From the NCBI GenBank assembly GCA_026168455.1, contig CM047426.1, positions 89,059,986-89,123,985 on the forward strand: a stretch of 64,000 nt of DNA. Reading direction: 5' to 3'. Shown here piece by piece: positions 13,271 to 25,081 of the stretch. Position 1 is the stretch's first letter, and each line of letters begins with the position of its first letter. Source of the DNA: Theocolax elegans. Taxonomy: Eukaryota; Arthropoda; Insecta; Hymenoptera; Cerocephalidae. A program made the position numbers and the translations under genes. The notes beneath the pieces were generated by a model. The model worked only from the letters and a program-made list of their open reading frames with translations, did no database searches and was not told where the DNA came from.

Positions 13271-13437
13271 ACTGTTCTATGATTCAAAAGCTCTACTTTT
13301 CTTTTCTGAAAAGAGAAGTGACATGTGAAAATGTTTGAGAATAAAAAAAACAATATTTTTTGTACCTTTGTAAAAAGACAAATTATTAAAGTTTTAGGCA
13401 ATAAAAATAATAAAAAAGTTAACTATTTTAAATATAC

Positions 13438-14278
13438 TTACTTTAAGGAATCTAGTTGCAATTGAATATCATCTAATTTATGATAAAGATCCCACAACTG
13501 AGTTTTATCCATTTCAACAGTGACTTTTGAATCTTCCGAGCCACCTAAATTTAATTGAAGTTTTGCAATTGGCTTTGCTTCCTTAGCTAAAGCAGATGAA
13601 GCAGCTTTTATATCCACACTCCAACTTATATCCTTAACCTATGTGGAGGCAAAATATTATCATTAAATATAAAAAATACAGTCAATAAAGAATTACTTTC
13701 TAAAAAATACATTTATTTAAAAATAATCCTTGTCCTTACTTGATTTGGAAAAATTGATTTTTCTTTAAATGTACTAATAATTCTTTCAGCATGAGTAATC
13801 CAAGCATGTGACAATATCGCAACTTTATCATCTCCAATGGAAAAATTATCAACCATTGTTGCTTTCATAACCGCAGGTTTCACAATGTGAAAAGCTGCTT
13901 GACTAAATATTGAGCGTATTGTTTGTAGAAGAATATTTAAATCAATTTTCTCCAAGTTCAATGAAACTAATAACTTTTCTTCTTCATCGGCATTAAAAAT
14001 ATTTTCTTTAAAACTAGACTCCAAGTTTTGACAAATTCTATTTACAAGGAGACGCAATTTACTATTTTCTATTTGATCAAGAATTTTCAATCCGTGTTTA
14101 AGTCTGCAAAAAAGATAATAAATATAATAAAAATTAAGAATGTACTTAGAATGAAATAAAGAAATACAAAAATAGTATTAAACAAAATTCTTTTTGTTTT
14201 ATATATACAATCTATGTAAATTAGGTTAACCATATCAAAATATAATTACCGGTCATCTATTAAAATCCATGAAGACAT
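13438..14278 (-). CDS. COMMD10: COMM domain-containing protein 10
   Basis: Three exons: 14250-14278, 13740-14103 and 13438-13638, giving about 197 residues. COMMD10 is one of ten COMMD subunits of the Commander complex, which works with retriever in endosomal cargo recycling. The N-terminal half carries the family segment EEEKLLVSLNLEKIDL followed by SQAAFHIVKPA, close to human COMMD10 as I know it. The last exon encodes the C-terminal COMM domain: I-S-W-S-V-D, a Leu-rich strand (KLQLNLGG) and the ending LWDLYHKLDDIQLQLDSLK. The length matches the family (about 200 residues). The stop codon is only 167 bp from that of the convergent Ig receptor, so the 3' UTRs probably overlap. No defects are seen. 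Confidence 0.9.
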
Positions 14279-14801
14279 TTTTGTACTACAAACAAGAAAA
14301 CAACAAACAAATCTTACTAAATAGTATAATAAAACTAATTATTTAAATAAACAATCTATTATAAATTTAAAGTAGAAGTTGCTAAGTATTTATTTACTAC
14401 TCGCTCTCAGCGCAGAATACTTATAAAAATTAGTTTTTAGTTTCACCACTAGGTGATAAGCGCGCGATTATAAGTTTCATTTTGTCAATTTAGTTATTAT
14501 ACTAAATCTTTAGTTTATTTATATTTATCTTAAGTTTTTGCATAAAAAAAATACAATTTAGTTCTTTAATTTGAACACATTATTTATTGATTATTAAACA
14601 ATTTATATATTTTTAATATTAATATTTTATACATTTACTTTTATACATTTACTTGCTTTTTAATGATGAAATGTATAAAATAAATGTACAAATTATGTAT
14701 AAACAAAATAATATTTTAATTAAATTGGAAATTCATATCTACAATTTGAACATTTAAAATGTTACAATTTGTAATTATTTAAAACTCTTCAGATTTGTAA
14801 C

Positions 14802-15767
14802 TTAATGTCTATTTAAGTTAAGTGAATCTAAATTTATACGTGAAGAACTGAAATATCCTGATAAACCTTCTGATCTTTGATGTGTAGATAATGGTTCCTT
14901 GAACATTACATTACTTTTCTTGCAGTGTTCAAAATTTTGTTCAAAAAAATTATGTGAATAATTATTTTGGTAATTCGATTGATTCATTTGACTTGGATAT
15001 GCTTGATACTGATGTCTGCTTGAATAATTGTTATATTAGATAATATTATAAACCAATTATTGTAATAATGTTACTTACTGTTTACTTTGGGACAATGTTG
15101 ACCTTCTACTTATTTCTTTTAACATGTAGAATTGTTTTTTAAGCTTTACATATATTTCTTTTATTTTTTCCTTTCGTCTATGATTTTCTAAGAATATTCT
15201 CTTTAATTTTTGATATTTTGCATCCTAAAAATTATAATTTAAGCAAAGGAAAAGAGAAAAAAACAATATAATAAATTAAATAAATTAATAATTAACTCAC
15301 ACATAGTTCCATTTTTTTAAATCGAATATTCCACTGTTCTTCATGAAATCTAGTAGTTTGAAGAGCCTTTTCATAAAAAGTTGTAGGTGAGGCAAAGTAA
15401 TTTGATATCAGTGGATCTAAAGGTTCTTTTAAATTTATTGTTCGATTATTTACTGACCCACATTTACCACATTTTCTCACAGCTATATAAATAATAAAAC
15501 ATTTTTACAGGAATTATACAATTTGTTTTCAAAAACTATAAAATATAATTAGTAAAATTTCACATTAATTCAAGTTCAATATACAATTTACATTTCTTTA
15601 AAAAAAAATTCAACATAACTAATTGTATAAAGCAATTTTAATGAGTTACCTTGAGCAACGCATTTATAGCAGTATATGTGTCCGCACGATGTTAAATGAA
15701 AATTTGATTGTCGATTTCGTATGAACAAGCCACAATTGTAGCAGAAATATCTTACCAGCATCTGCAT
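14802..15767 (-). CDS. RING-finger protein of the RNF212/Zip3/Vilya meiotic family
   Basis: Four exons: 15650-15767, 15301-15482, 15079-15224 and 14802-15015, giving 219 residues. An N-terminal RING uses C9, C12, C28, H30, C33, C36, C44 and C47 (CYNC, SCGHIYCYKC, KCGKC). A Lys/Glu-rich predicted coiled coil follows (about residues 75-145), then a Ser/Asn/Gln-rich tail ending SLNLNRH. RING first, coiled coil second and a disordered Ser-rich tail is the layout of the Zip3/RNF212/HEI10 SUMO- or ubiquitin-ligases and of fly Vilya, Narya and Nenya, which mark crossover sites in meiotic prophase. The first ATG (15767) is used; a second in-frame ATG two codons on (15761) is also possible. Function is inferred from layout and the RING sequence; other small RING proteins are a less likely alternative. 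Confidence 0.78.
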
Positions 15768-17077
15768 CCTATTAAATATATGCTTTGTAATTACTTAATT
15801 TATTTGATGTTTAATTTATATGGTTTGAACCTGTGTCGTATCAATCAGTATAAATAGACTTTAGTTACAAATCCATACTAAAAAAAGAAAAACGTATGTA
15901 AAAAAATAACTATAGTAAAATACTAGGGGGTACTCCCTAGTCCCTGCTCGGTACGCTCGCCAACCCCCACTTTTTTAATTTTTAGATCAAATGATAAATT
16001 ATATATCAAGTGATAAATATATAACTATTTTTAAATGTTTATTAATAATATTTTCCTTCGATATTATTATTTTTGTTGAAAGAGTAAATAATTTTATATA
16101 TTGATAAAAATAGAAATTATTGATTTGAATTTACAACTAATTAGTAAGTATAATTTTAATATGCCTATTTTATAAATTGTAGTATATACATATAATGTAA
16201 GCCAAAGTTCTCATAAAACACGTAAAATTTATATTAGATCAACGTTATAATTTTTTCGAGAATTTTGGTAATAATAATGAAAGTTGAAATATTCAAATTT
16301 GTTTATATACGTACAAAATTTTGCCAAAAATTACTATTGATAAATAATCTTATAATTTTTGTTTTCAAAATATGATACAGTACCGTGCAAAATTCTTAGT
16401 ACTTCCGGCGGAAATGTATCAAGAAGCTTGCAATATAAATATATATAAAAATAAAAATTTTCGTATCGCTATTTGACTAGTTTAGTAAACTATTTGAAAA
16501 CTCAAACGAGGGATTTCTAAGAATTCGAAGTAATTACGCATTAATTTTGTTTACCGATTTGTTCAAATTTCTTAATGCAAATGTTTACAAAATATGACCT
16601 ACTCGTTTCATTGATTACTATTGGATTGAATTTAAAACAAATAAGAAAGTGTGAGTATACACTCTGTTTTAAAAATGTAACAATTAAGTACTGTTGCTCA
16701 GGAATTTGCCGGTTATTACGAGTTTTAATTAATCTTTTAAATATTTTATAAAAAGAAATAATGAACTTTTCATAAAAGAATAATATATCTGACTATTCAT
16801 TTTCTGTATACGTATATGTAAATTAATAATTACTATAAAAAAACTTAGTTTAAATTAGTTTTATTAATTAGGTTATGTTTTTTTGTTTACATTGTTATAT
16901 GTAACAATTGTTTCAATTGTTTGGTTATTAAATACATTTTTATTATATTTTATATTAATTATATATAGATGCGCGTAGTTTTTATTGCAATTAGTGAATT
17001 ATTTTTCTTTTAAATTTCTTTTAAACTTAAAAGTAATAATTTATTTTTGTGCACTGACACAGTTTACATAAACTTTG
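15768..17077. other. Divergent intergenic region between RNF212-like and cyclin K genes
   Basis: This 1.3-kb AT-rich stretch must hold the start regions of two divergently transcribed genes. The only distinctive sequence is a GC-rich patch at 15925-15972 with the palindrome-like word GGGGTACTCCC and a C-rich end. I cannot identify the patch. No TATA box or other defined promoter element could be assigned with confidence. Confidence 0.4.
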
Positions 17078-19273
17078 ATGTTGGAGACAATGGTTTATTG
17101 GTATTACGATAAAGATGCTCTTAAGAAAACACCATCAATTCAAGATGGTATTTCTTATAGCAGTGAAGGTAAATATCGAAAAGAAGGTGCTCGTTTTATT
17201 ATAGAAGTTGGTACAAAATTAGATCTTCCAAATATTACATTGGCTACTGGAGTAGTATATTTTCATCGCTTTTACATGTTCCAATCATTTAAAACTTTTC
17301 CTAGATTTGTGAGTATATTATGTTTATATTAATTTTTTAATAAATCATTTGTTGATAACTTAACATTTACTTATTAGGTAACAGCTTGTTGTTGTTTATT
17401 TCTGGCTGGTAAGGTGGAAGAAACACCCAAAAAATGTAAAGATATCATAAGAATTGCTAAGACACTGCTTAGTGAAAAAACGTTTATAACATTCGGAGAA
17501 GATCCAAGAAAAGAAGTAATGATATTAGAAAAAATTTTATTGCAAACTATTAAGTTTGACTTGAAAGTAAAACATCCTTACACATATTTAATTAAGTATG
17601 CTAAATGTCTAAATGGTAATAACTAGAATTTAAAAATTGCTTTTTTAAATATGTATATTTTATTTTTAATTACTCAAACATTTTTAGGAAATAAAGGCAA
17701 ACTTCAAAAAATGGTGCAAATGGCTTGGACTTTTATTAACGACAGGTATAAAATCTAGACTATAAGAAAATTCTAGATTTTCCACATAATTATTGTATAT
17801 TAAATATTAACATATACATTAACATTTTAGCTTAAGCACTACTCTGTCAATCCAATGGGAACCTGAAATTGTTGCAATTGCTGTGATGTACCTGGCAGGA
17901 AAATTAAGTCAATTTGAAGTTACTAATTGGGCCAAAAGGAAATCTACTCATTTGGAGTGGTGGGATTTATTTGTGAAAGATCTTAAAAAAACAGTTATAG
18001 AAGGTACATTTTTACAGACAAATTTTATATCATTAGCAATGTAATATACTGTAAATTGTTTTTTTTATAAATGTATTTATTTAACTTTTACTTATAATGT
18101 ATTTAAAGAAAATACTATTGTAAATATTAATTACATTTTTAGATATTTGTCATCAAATTTTAGATATATATGAAAAACAAAATAATACAAAAGCATCTAT
18201 ATCTCCTGTAATTGTTCCTGCAAATCCAATGATTACTACTGAAAAACAATTATTACCAACTACATGTAACAGTATGTTATACATTTTAGAACTTTTTATT
18301 TAAATCCTTACTAAATTAATTTTAACAGATGTAATTACTTTTAGATTCTGGAGGTACAAACAATTCTAATTTGGATACTATAATGAAATCCTCTGAATAT
18401 TTGGGCTCTACAATAAATCATACTGAAACTAAGAAATTTATGCGAGTAAAGCCAATACCTACTTGGGATGTATTATCACCTTCTACACCTATGATGTTAG
18501 ATAAACCTGCAGTATTTTCTCCATCATATCCAATAATGAATAGTGTATTTCCTAAGAGTAATTTTAACTATTCAAAAGGCTTTAAAAAATCAATAAAAAT
18601 TGAATCAGATGATAATTGCAATAATAATTTATCAGACAGAGATTGGAATATTAATAAAACTAGAAATAATAATAATGTAGATATAGTAGATAATTCTCCT
18701 AGCAGTACGACTCGTAATCAATCAATGATGAATAAAATTCCTAATGACTTTAATCAGAATTATCCAGTAAATCGGGGCTTTAAAAAATTAAATAATGACG
18801 ATTCTAATAACTTTCGTAGTATCTTACCAACTCATCGAGGGTTCGACGCAGATAAGTCTGATCGAAATTTTAATAAGCGTAAATTTCCGAGATATAATCT
18901 ACCTTTTAAGGTCTCAAAAAACAATGCTAATTTAAGCAATTTAAATAATGCATTTAATGAAGATGTTAATGAAAATTTAAATGAGAAGAATACGTATGAT
19001 GCAAATCGAAATATTTCTACAAATAATCAAAACTCTAATAACGTTAAAAGTATTTTACCTCTTCATCGAGGCTTCGGTGATTCAATTGATAACGATAGGG
19101 ATAATTTTGACCGTGGTTTTTCAAATAATCGAAAATCTTATCAATATAGGAATAACCGGAGATTCAATAATTATAGGTATAATCATCCAAAAAATAATCG
19201 TAATTTTGGTGATAACGAAGATTTACCAATGAAAAATAGAGATCCAAGAAGATCAAAATATCAGTTTAAGTAA
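17078..19273 (+). CDS. CycK: Cyclin K
   Basis: Six exons: 17078-17308, 17378-17615, 17688-17745, 17831-18003, 18143-18271 and 18345-19273. Cyclin K activates CDK12 and CDK13, which phosphorylate the RNA polymerase II tail at Ser2 and support transcription of long and DNA-repair genes. The first cyclin box is clear ([43 protein letters not shown]); the second follows with [13 protein letters not shown] and W-W-D-L-F. The tail from about residue 260 is low in complexity, rich in Asn, Asp and Arg, and holds repeated HRGF-type motifs ([24 protein letters not shown]). The start at 17078 was chosen because its ATG opens directly into the conserved WYYDKD segment. The tail differs from the Pro-rich tail of vertebrate cyclin K. 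Confidence 0.92.
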
Positions 19274-20414
19274 AATATGTGTAATAATTTTGAAAACAAA
19301 TATTTCCGAATTATTCGGATTGCGATTCACAGCAAGAATAACGTGAAACTAGATTCTAGAACACCTAAATTAGTAAATGTATTTGAATTTTGAAGATTTA
19401 TGTAAGTTTCTCACATTGAGGTATGTGTATACAAGCATGTATGTTTTTTTTTAACAAATCAAATTTAATATGGACTAAATCATTGTAATAATTAATTATA
19501 TAAATGTTATTGACTTACAATTTAATTGTAATTAACAAAAGAAATATTTAAATTTTCAAAATCAAATACTTTTGAATTATAAAAACAAAATTTTCTAAAT
19601 GCTCTTTTAATAAAATGCAAACAATGTATACTTTTATTTTAATACTTTTTGAAAGTATTCTATTTATTAAAAATATTAGTAGACTATCAAAAGCAAATTA
19701 ACCAAATAACTTGTCGCTTAAAAATTTCTAATTGTACTGACTAATACTTGATACTACATAGTTATTAATATATTTTTAATTTGCGATATAGATATAAATT
19801 AAACTATGTACTATAACTATTTTTATACTTTTCTATAAAATATGAAATACATAAAAAAATATTTATGTTTATAAATGTTTTGTAATGTTGACTTCCTTAA
19901 ATCTAGATGATTAATAAAACAAAATGTTAATAAATGAAATAAATTTATATTTTTAAAGAAGACTATATTTTGTATAATATAATTATAAATACAAATTTTA
20001 AATTAATATAAAAACATAAATTTTCAGATTACAAAAATGACATTTCCAGTTATATAGTTGGTAAAACTTACTAAAAATCTCGCAGCTTAACTTTGTACTT
20101 TTAGAGATAGATTTAGACACAGAAGAAGCCAACAAATATTTTATCAGTCAGCAGCTTTCAACTATGCTCACGTGCAACTACAATAAAAATAAGATATATT
20201 ATGACTTAGACAGGTTTAGTATTACCCATGCACACTTAGAATTTCTTTGAATGTAAACTAACTTCTTAAAAATTCATTAGACTCATTCGTATCTTCCATT
20301 TTAACTTGCAGAATCTATCGTTGTCTACGACATGAAAAACACTTAAAGATTCATATATAATTGCATACTGTTCAATAATATTTTTAATCCACAAATGTAT
20401 TATTATCGTTTCAA
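19274..20414. other. Convergent 3' region between cyclin K and the THAP gene
   Basis: AT-rich sequence with AATAAA-type signals on the plus strand (for example near 19610) that could end the cyclin K transcript. Nothing coding is seen. A minus-strand open frame overlapping the THAP terminal exon at 20266-20511 is out of frame and appears to be incidental. Confidence 0.45.
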
Positions 20415-23400
20415 TCAGCTTTCCTGACGCACTGCAGTTCTTCTTCCAAATGGAAGTTTCTTTTTCTTTGGATACCTCATAACTTGATTGATTGTAGAAC
20501 AAAATTTGCAAATTGTTTCACCTGGATTTAAAATAATAGGGCATAATTTATGCCTCCATCTATTTACTGCATAATCTTTTTGAGCACAGTGAGCAGTATC
20601 GCATTCGCCCATATTGGGCCCACCTGAACAAACAGCAATTTCATCTACATGCTTCAAAATCAATTCCATTTCTTGCATGTCCTTAGGCCTTCGTACTTCT
20701 AGAGGTGAAAATTTGCTATTGATGTAAATTTTAACGTTATCGCTTTCATGGAATATTACCTGTAGAATATTTATTTAATTTAATATTATTATTTATTATT
20801 TTTTTTCTAAACTAAAACTTCTAAACTTCTAAATTACTGCTATGCAAAAATGTTACCAAAATATCTAAATTCTAACAATTACTGAATCATTCATTATAGC
20901 AAAGAAATGACATTTTTAAAAGTACTAGGTTTTTACGAATTATAAATTTGTGTACTATTAAAAATATTTTCACAAGTTCAGCAAGTTTATTTAATAATAT
21001 TTTTTATGTAAAGTTACGTAAACCAAATGATTTTGTTAAACGATGAAAGGAAAAAACTTAATGCTTTACCTGTCGTTCATATATTGGAGGAATCATAACA
21101 TCCGATTTGAACCACCTAGCCTTTGAGAAAATGATAATATCTTTATCTATGCTATTTTTATGATATCCCCACATAGCGTTAGGTAATTTTAACTTATGAG
21201 TATTGTAAAAAATTTCATCGAATGATCGAATGTTCATCTGTATATCCGATTCAGGTAAAGGATAATTAATCGTGCCACCTTTCGGTTGTGCACTTTTCTT
21301 ATTATTTCCATTATTACGCTTAACATTATTACTTTCATTCAAAATAATTATTTCGTCATCAGGTACTATTATCGTTACTTCTTTTGGTGCATTGTCTAAA
21401 GTTAAGGTATTAAAATTAGTAAACTGGTTTGGAATTTTTTGAGCGTTTGGTTCATTACTAGATACATCTGAAATAAAATAATAGTATAGTTACTGATTAA
21501 TGTAGTGATTATAGAAACATTTTTGAATAATATTTTTATACATACCTATAGATTGAATAGTCTCACTAACATTTCCATTTATGTCATCGTTAACAAGGTT
21601 CATATTTTCTTCCCCCTGTGGTTTATAATATATCGATATAATCGATCTTCCGTCTTCCGTGACTTGTGTTCGATTGTCTACATTATTATTCGTTAATTCT
21701 ACGTTGTGAAAACCATTGTTTTGTGTGACTTCGTTAACAAAACCATCTTTTAATTAAAATACAGTTAAAATTAATACATATTTTCATTTAAACCTCAACC
21801 TTGAAACTAGTATAAAGTAACATAAAAAAGATGTCATACTTGCGGTTTCAAATGCTTGCACAATATTCCCTATATTATTTTCATTATTTTGTTCCTTATT
21901 TTTGTCGTTGGATGGTAAAATAACAGACTGTGTATTATTAGGTGTAAGTGTGAGTTGCATGTTGTCATTTTCATTGAACGATACTAAAATATTCCCATAA
22001 TTTGTATTAATATTTCCTTCGTTTATAAGTGTCGTGAAATTTTCTAAATAATCGGCAATCACCGATCTTCGCTTTCTTCGCTTCCTTAACGTTTGGCTAT
22101 CTATATCTTTGTCGAAAATTGACGGTACCGCTTCCTTAGAGAGCGAGAATTTCGTCAATGGTTTCTATAAATAAAAATAAATACCATTAATTAACTATTA
22201 AATTTTTGTATTATAACACGCATGCGTTTTATGTGTTTAAAATTATTAAATTTTAATAATTTATATCAACGCGCATCGCGAGTTATTTTGGTAAAATATT
22301 ACAGGAAACATATCTTGTGGGAAGGAACATTAGTTATTCTATAAATAAACTGCAATAAAGGGTTTCTGCACGTGCATAAAAGGAAAATGAAAAGTCAAAT
22401 CCAAACACGCGAATAAGCTCGGATTTTCAACTGCGTCGCACTTGCAAGTGAATTTTATGGTAACGTTGAAACTAAAAATTCTTTATGGTCAAATAAATTA
22501 TTTTCATTATCGTACTGATGTGTAAACATAATATAATATTTTCATAAGTATACAAAGATTGTTTTAGAAAATAAAACGATTCACAGTCAATATACTTGTT
22601 AAACATTATCTTAACTAAAACGCTATTATTAAAAACTAGATATTAAAAAAGCTTAAAAATAAAATAAAAACTTTAAAAATATTTTATCGTTTCAAAGCAA
22701 AAACAACAAAATATTTTACGTAACCTTGAAGAAATTTAATATGCAACATGTCAACAATAAACAGAGTTTAAACTAAAAACTTCACGCTATCGGAAATTTC
22801 GTATAATAACTAAAGAAATCGATCGACCAAATTTTTATTAAATTTTAGGTCGTATATATATAATGAATCGTCGTAAATATATTTATTACCTTTAAGAACT
22901 GTTTTTTGTAGGATATTATTCAATGCATCGATGCAAAATTGACCTAAAATGAACGGGGAACACCGCGTGGTGTGTAGATGCAAAAGCGTCTCTGTCTGAC
23001 GCAAGTAGAAGTAAAAAAGCCGGACGCTCGTAAGACCGCGTAGGCGTTCCGTTTTCGGCATTGGCTACGCGTGAGAAAAACCGCGGGGAGCTTGCGGAGA
23101 TAAAAAAAGCTCGAGCCGAGCTATAAGAAATTCGGAGGCGAACAAAAAAAATGGGAGCAACCTAAGGTATTAATATTATAAAGGAAGAAATTTCGGATCA
23201 CTTGACTTAGACTTTATTTTTCTCAATTTCATCTTTTCTCTCCAACATTAAAAATTGCTTTTTTTGTTCATTAATATATAAAAATATTGTGTTATTTGTT
23301 TGTATGTAATATGCATAATTCAGTTCGATCGCAATGTGTACGCTTCTATGTATTTTGAGCGATCTACCAAAAGCAATATAGTATTTTAAGTATATATTTC

Positions 23401-25081
23401 AATGTTATTTATAGATTCCGTAAATAGTATTTAACATTATTTAAGATGTTACGTTTATATTTTCATAACATGAATCAGACGGTATTTAATATGCATTTAT
23501 TCTGATTAAAGTGGATTTATCTTTTCAAGGCCGCACGTACTCTCATTTGCTTTATATATGGTCATTACAATAGTAATTTAAAATATTTCAATTGCACTGA
23601 GACAAAATTACTATTTGCGAATTGTAGATTCTGTATTAATTTTCTATAAATTATACTTCAATAACTATTATTTATATACACACAAATAATTTTTTTTTTA
23701 ATAAAATTTATAACAAAATATATGAAAAAATTAATTATTTATAGTTATATATAAAATTTCATAAACCGAGTTAAAAAGTATAAAAATTGCTTAAGAAAAT
23801 AATTTAAATGACTATTTCAGGATAGAGTTTGTAGAATTCAAAATAGATTTATAGCTGCGCATTCGGATGTATGTTTTGAGTGAGCGTATTCTACATTCTC
23901 CGCAACAATAAGAAGACGAGGAAAGAGCAAACTTTTGAGTTACGTATAAACAAAAGTATGTAAGTCCTTAACTAATTTTATTATAAATTTTATTAGCTTT
24001 TTAAAAGATAGAAAGTAAAATTAATTGATATTGTTAATTAATTTTGTATTTACGAGTTTAATAAAGCTTTTCAAAACGTAAACATTTTCGTCTAAACTCC
24101 GAGCTATTTTCGCCACCGAGTACAAGCTGCTTCCTAAATAGGCACTCGCTCGAAAATACACCCAAAATTGTTTCGACCCAACCCTACAGAGAAAATACCT
24201 CCTACATCTGGCAAGCGTCAAAACATTTTTTTTTAATTTGTACATTGTATTATAGAATTTTACTTTATAAATATACAAATTTTTATGTAATAATTTATCA
24301 AATTTGAGTATCCCGTGTTAAAATAACCATATGTATTTTTTTCTACATTTCCTTTTACGAGAATGCGTTTATTTTGAAAATTATTATCTTTACATAATTT
24401 GTTTTCTTAGCTACATATTTAAATAAAGAATTTTAAAGTGTATGATGTTGTGTCATTACGCTATAAGTACTATTATAGATGATATATCGCGATATTAGAA
24501 AAGTCTGAATTTTGTGAAATAAAATGACATTGAATAAATATTAACTCACTTTTAATGCAGTTTGATTGAAATTTGTATAATTTTTCTTATGCAAGTGTTG
24601 GCAAAGAGATACGCATTGTTTACTTAACTATTTTTACATAATCTATACATATTTGACGAGATTATCATTTATAATTTCTATTCATCTAATATTTAATCGT
24701 GATAAACATTAAACAATCTAATTATGCATTCAATAAATGACGTGTCGAATGAATTTTAAATTATTTTTACCTAAAGTAAAAAGATTAATAAGCCAATTTT
24801 CGGAAATAAAATGTGGGAGTGTATGTAATACAATGTAAACCCACCTGAAACAAAACATTGCCAAATGAATCCTTTAAAACTGCTTGTCGTTTAATTTCAC
24901 CCTCTTGAAAATGCCGCTCGCAAATTGAGCTGCTTTTATTTATCGTGCTGCCAGTTGGTATAATAGCTTTTACCCACTTTTCAAATTGGGTGCGTTCATT
25001 TGGTACTTTAAAAAATGATACCTTCTCGTCGCAATCGGTACGACAATTTCTACACGTGACGATACAACACCTTCTTACCAT
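20415..25081 (-). CDS. THAP-domain protein with an unassigned C-terminal region
   Basis: Five exons: 24845-25081, 21840-22164, 21546-21746, 21070-21467 and 20415-20759, joining to 501 residues. Residues 1 to about 95 form a THAP zinc finger, a C2CH DNA-binding fold: paired Cys near residues 5-10, P27, W36, C54-x2-H57-F, and the closing AVPSIF motif, which is split across the first intron. Residues of about 100-260 are Asn-rich with a basic patch (RKRRKRR). The last 200 residues hold a conserved-looking region with MWGYHKNS, ARWFKSD, then Cys pairs (C-S-G-G, C-D-T-A-H-C, C-K-F-C) that may bind zinc. I do not recognise this part; it could come from a domesticated THAP-type transposase. The start was placed at the MVRRC Met because THAP domains begin there; an in-frame Met at 25162 would add 27 residues. 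Confidence 0.85.
22165..24844 (-). other. First intron of the THAP gene
   Basis: The intron is 2.7 kb and mostly AT-rich. A GC-richer island at about 22930-23130 contains an 83-codon minus-strand open frame without recognisable similarity. It might be an alternative promoter or an untranslated first exon. A second patch at 24100-24230 is also richer in GC. No mobile element was recognised. Confidence 0.4.

Noticed and set aside
18981..19232. Isoleucine-rich overlapping frame inside the cyclin K tail
   Set aside because: It is the shifted-frame reading of Asn (AAT/ATT-rich) codons of the real exon.
22810..23061. Possible extra exon of the THAP gene
   Set aside because: The joint between 24845 and 22164 already restores the AVPSIF motif in frame, so no exon is needed here.
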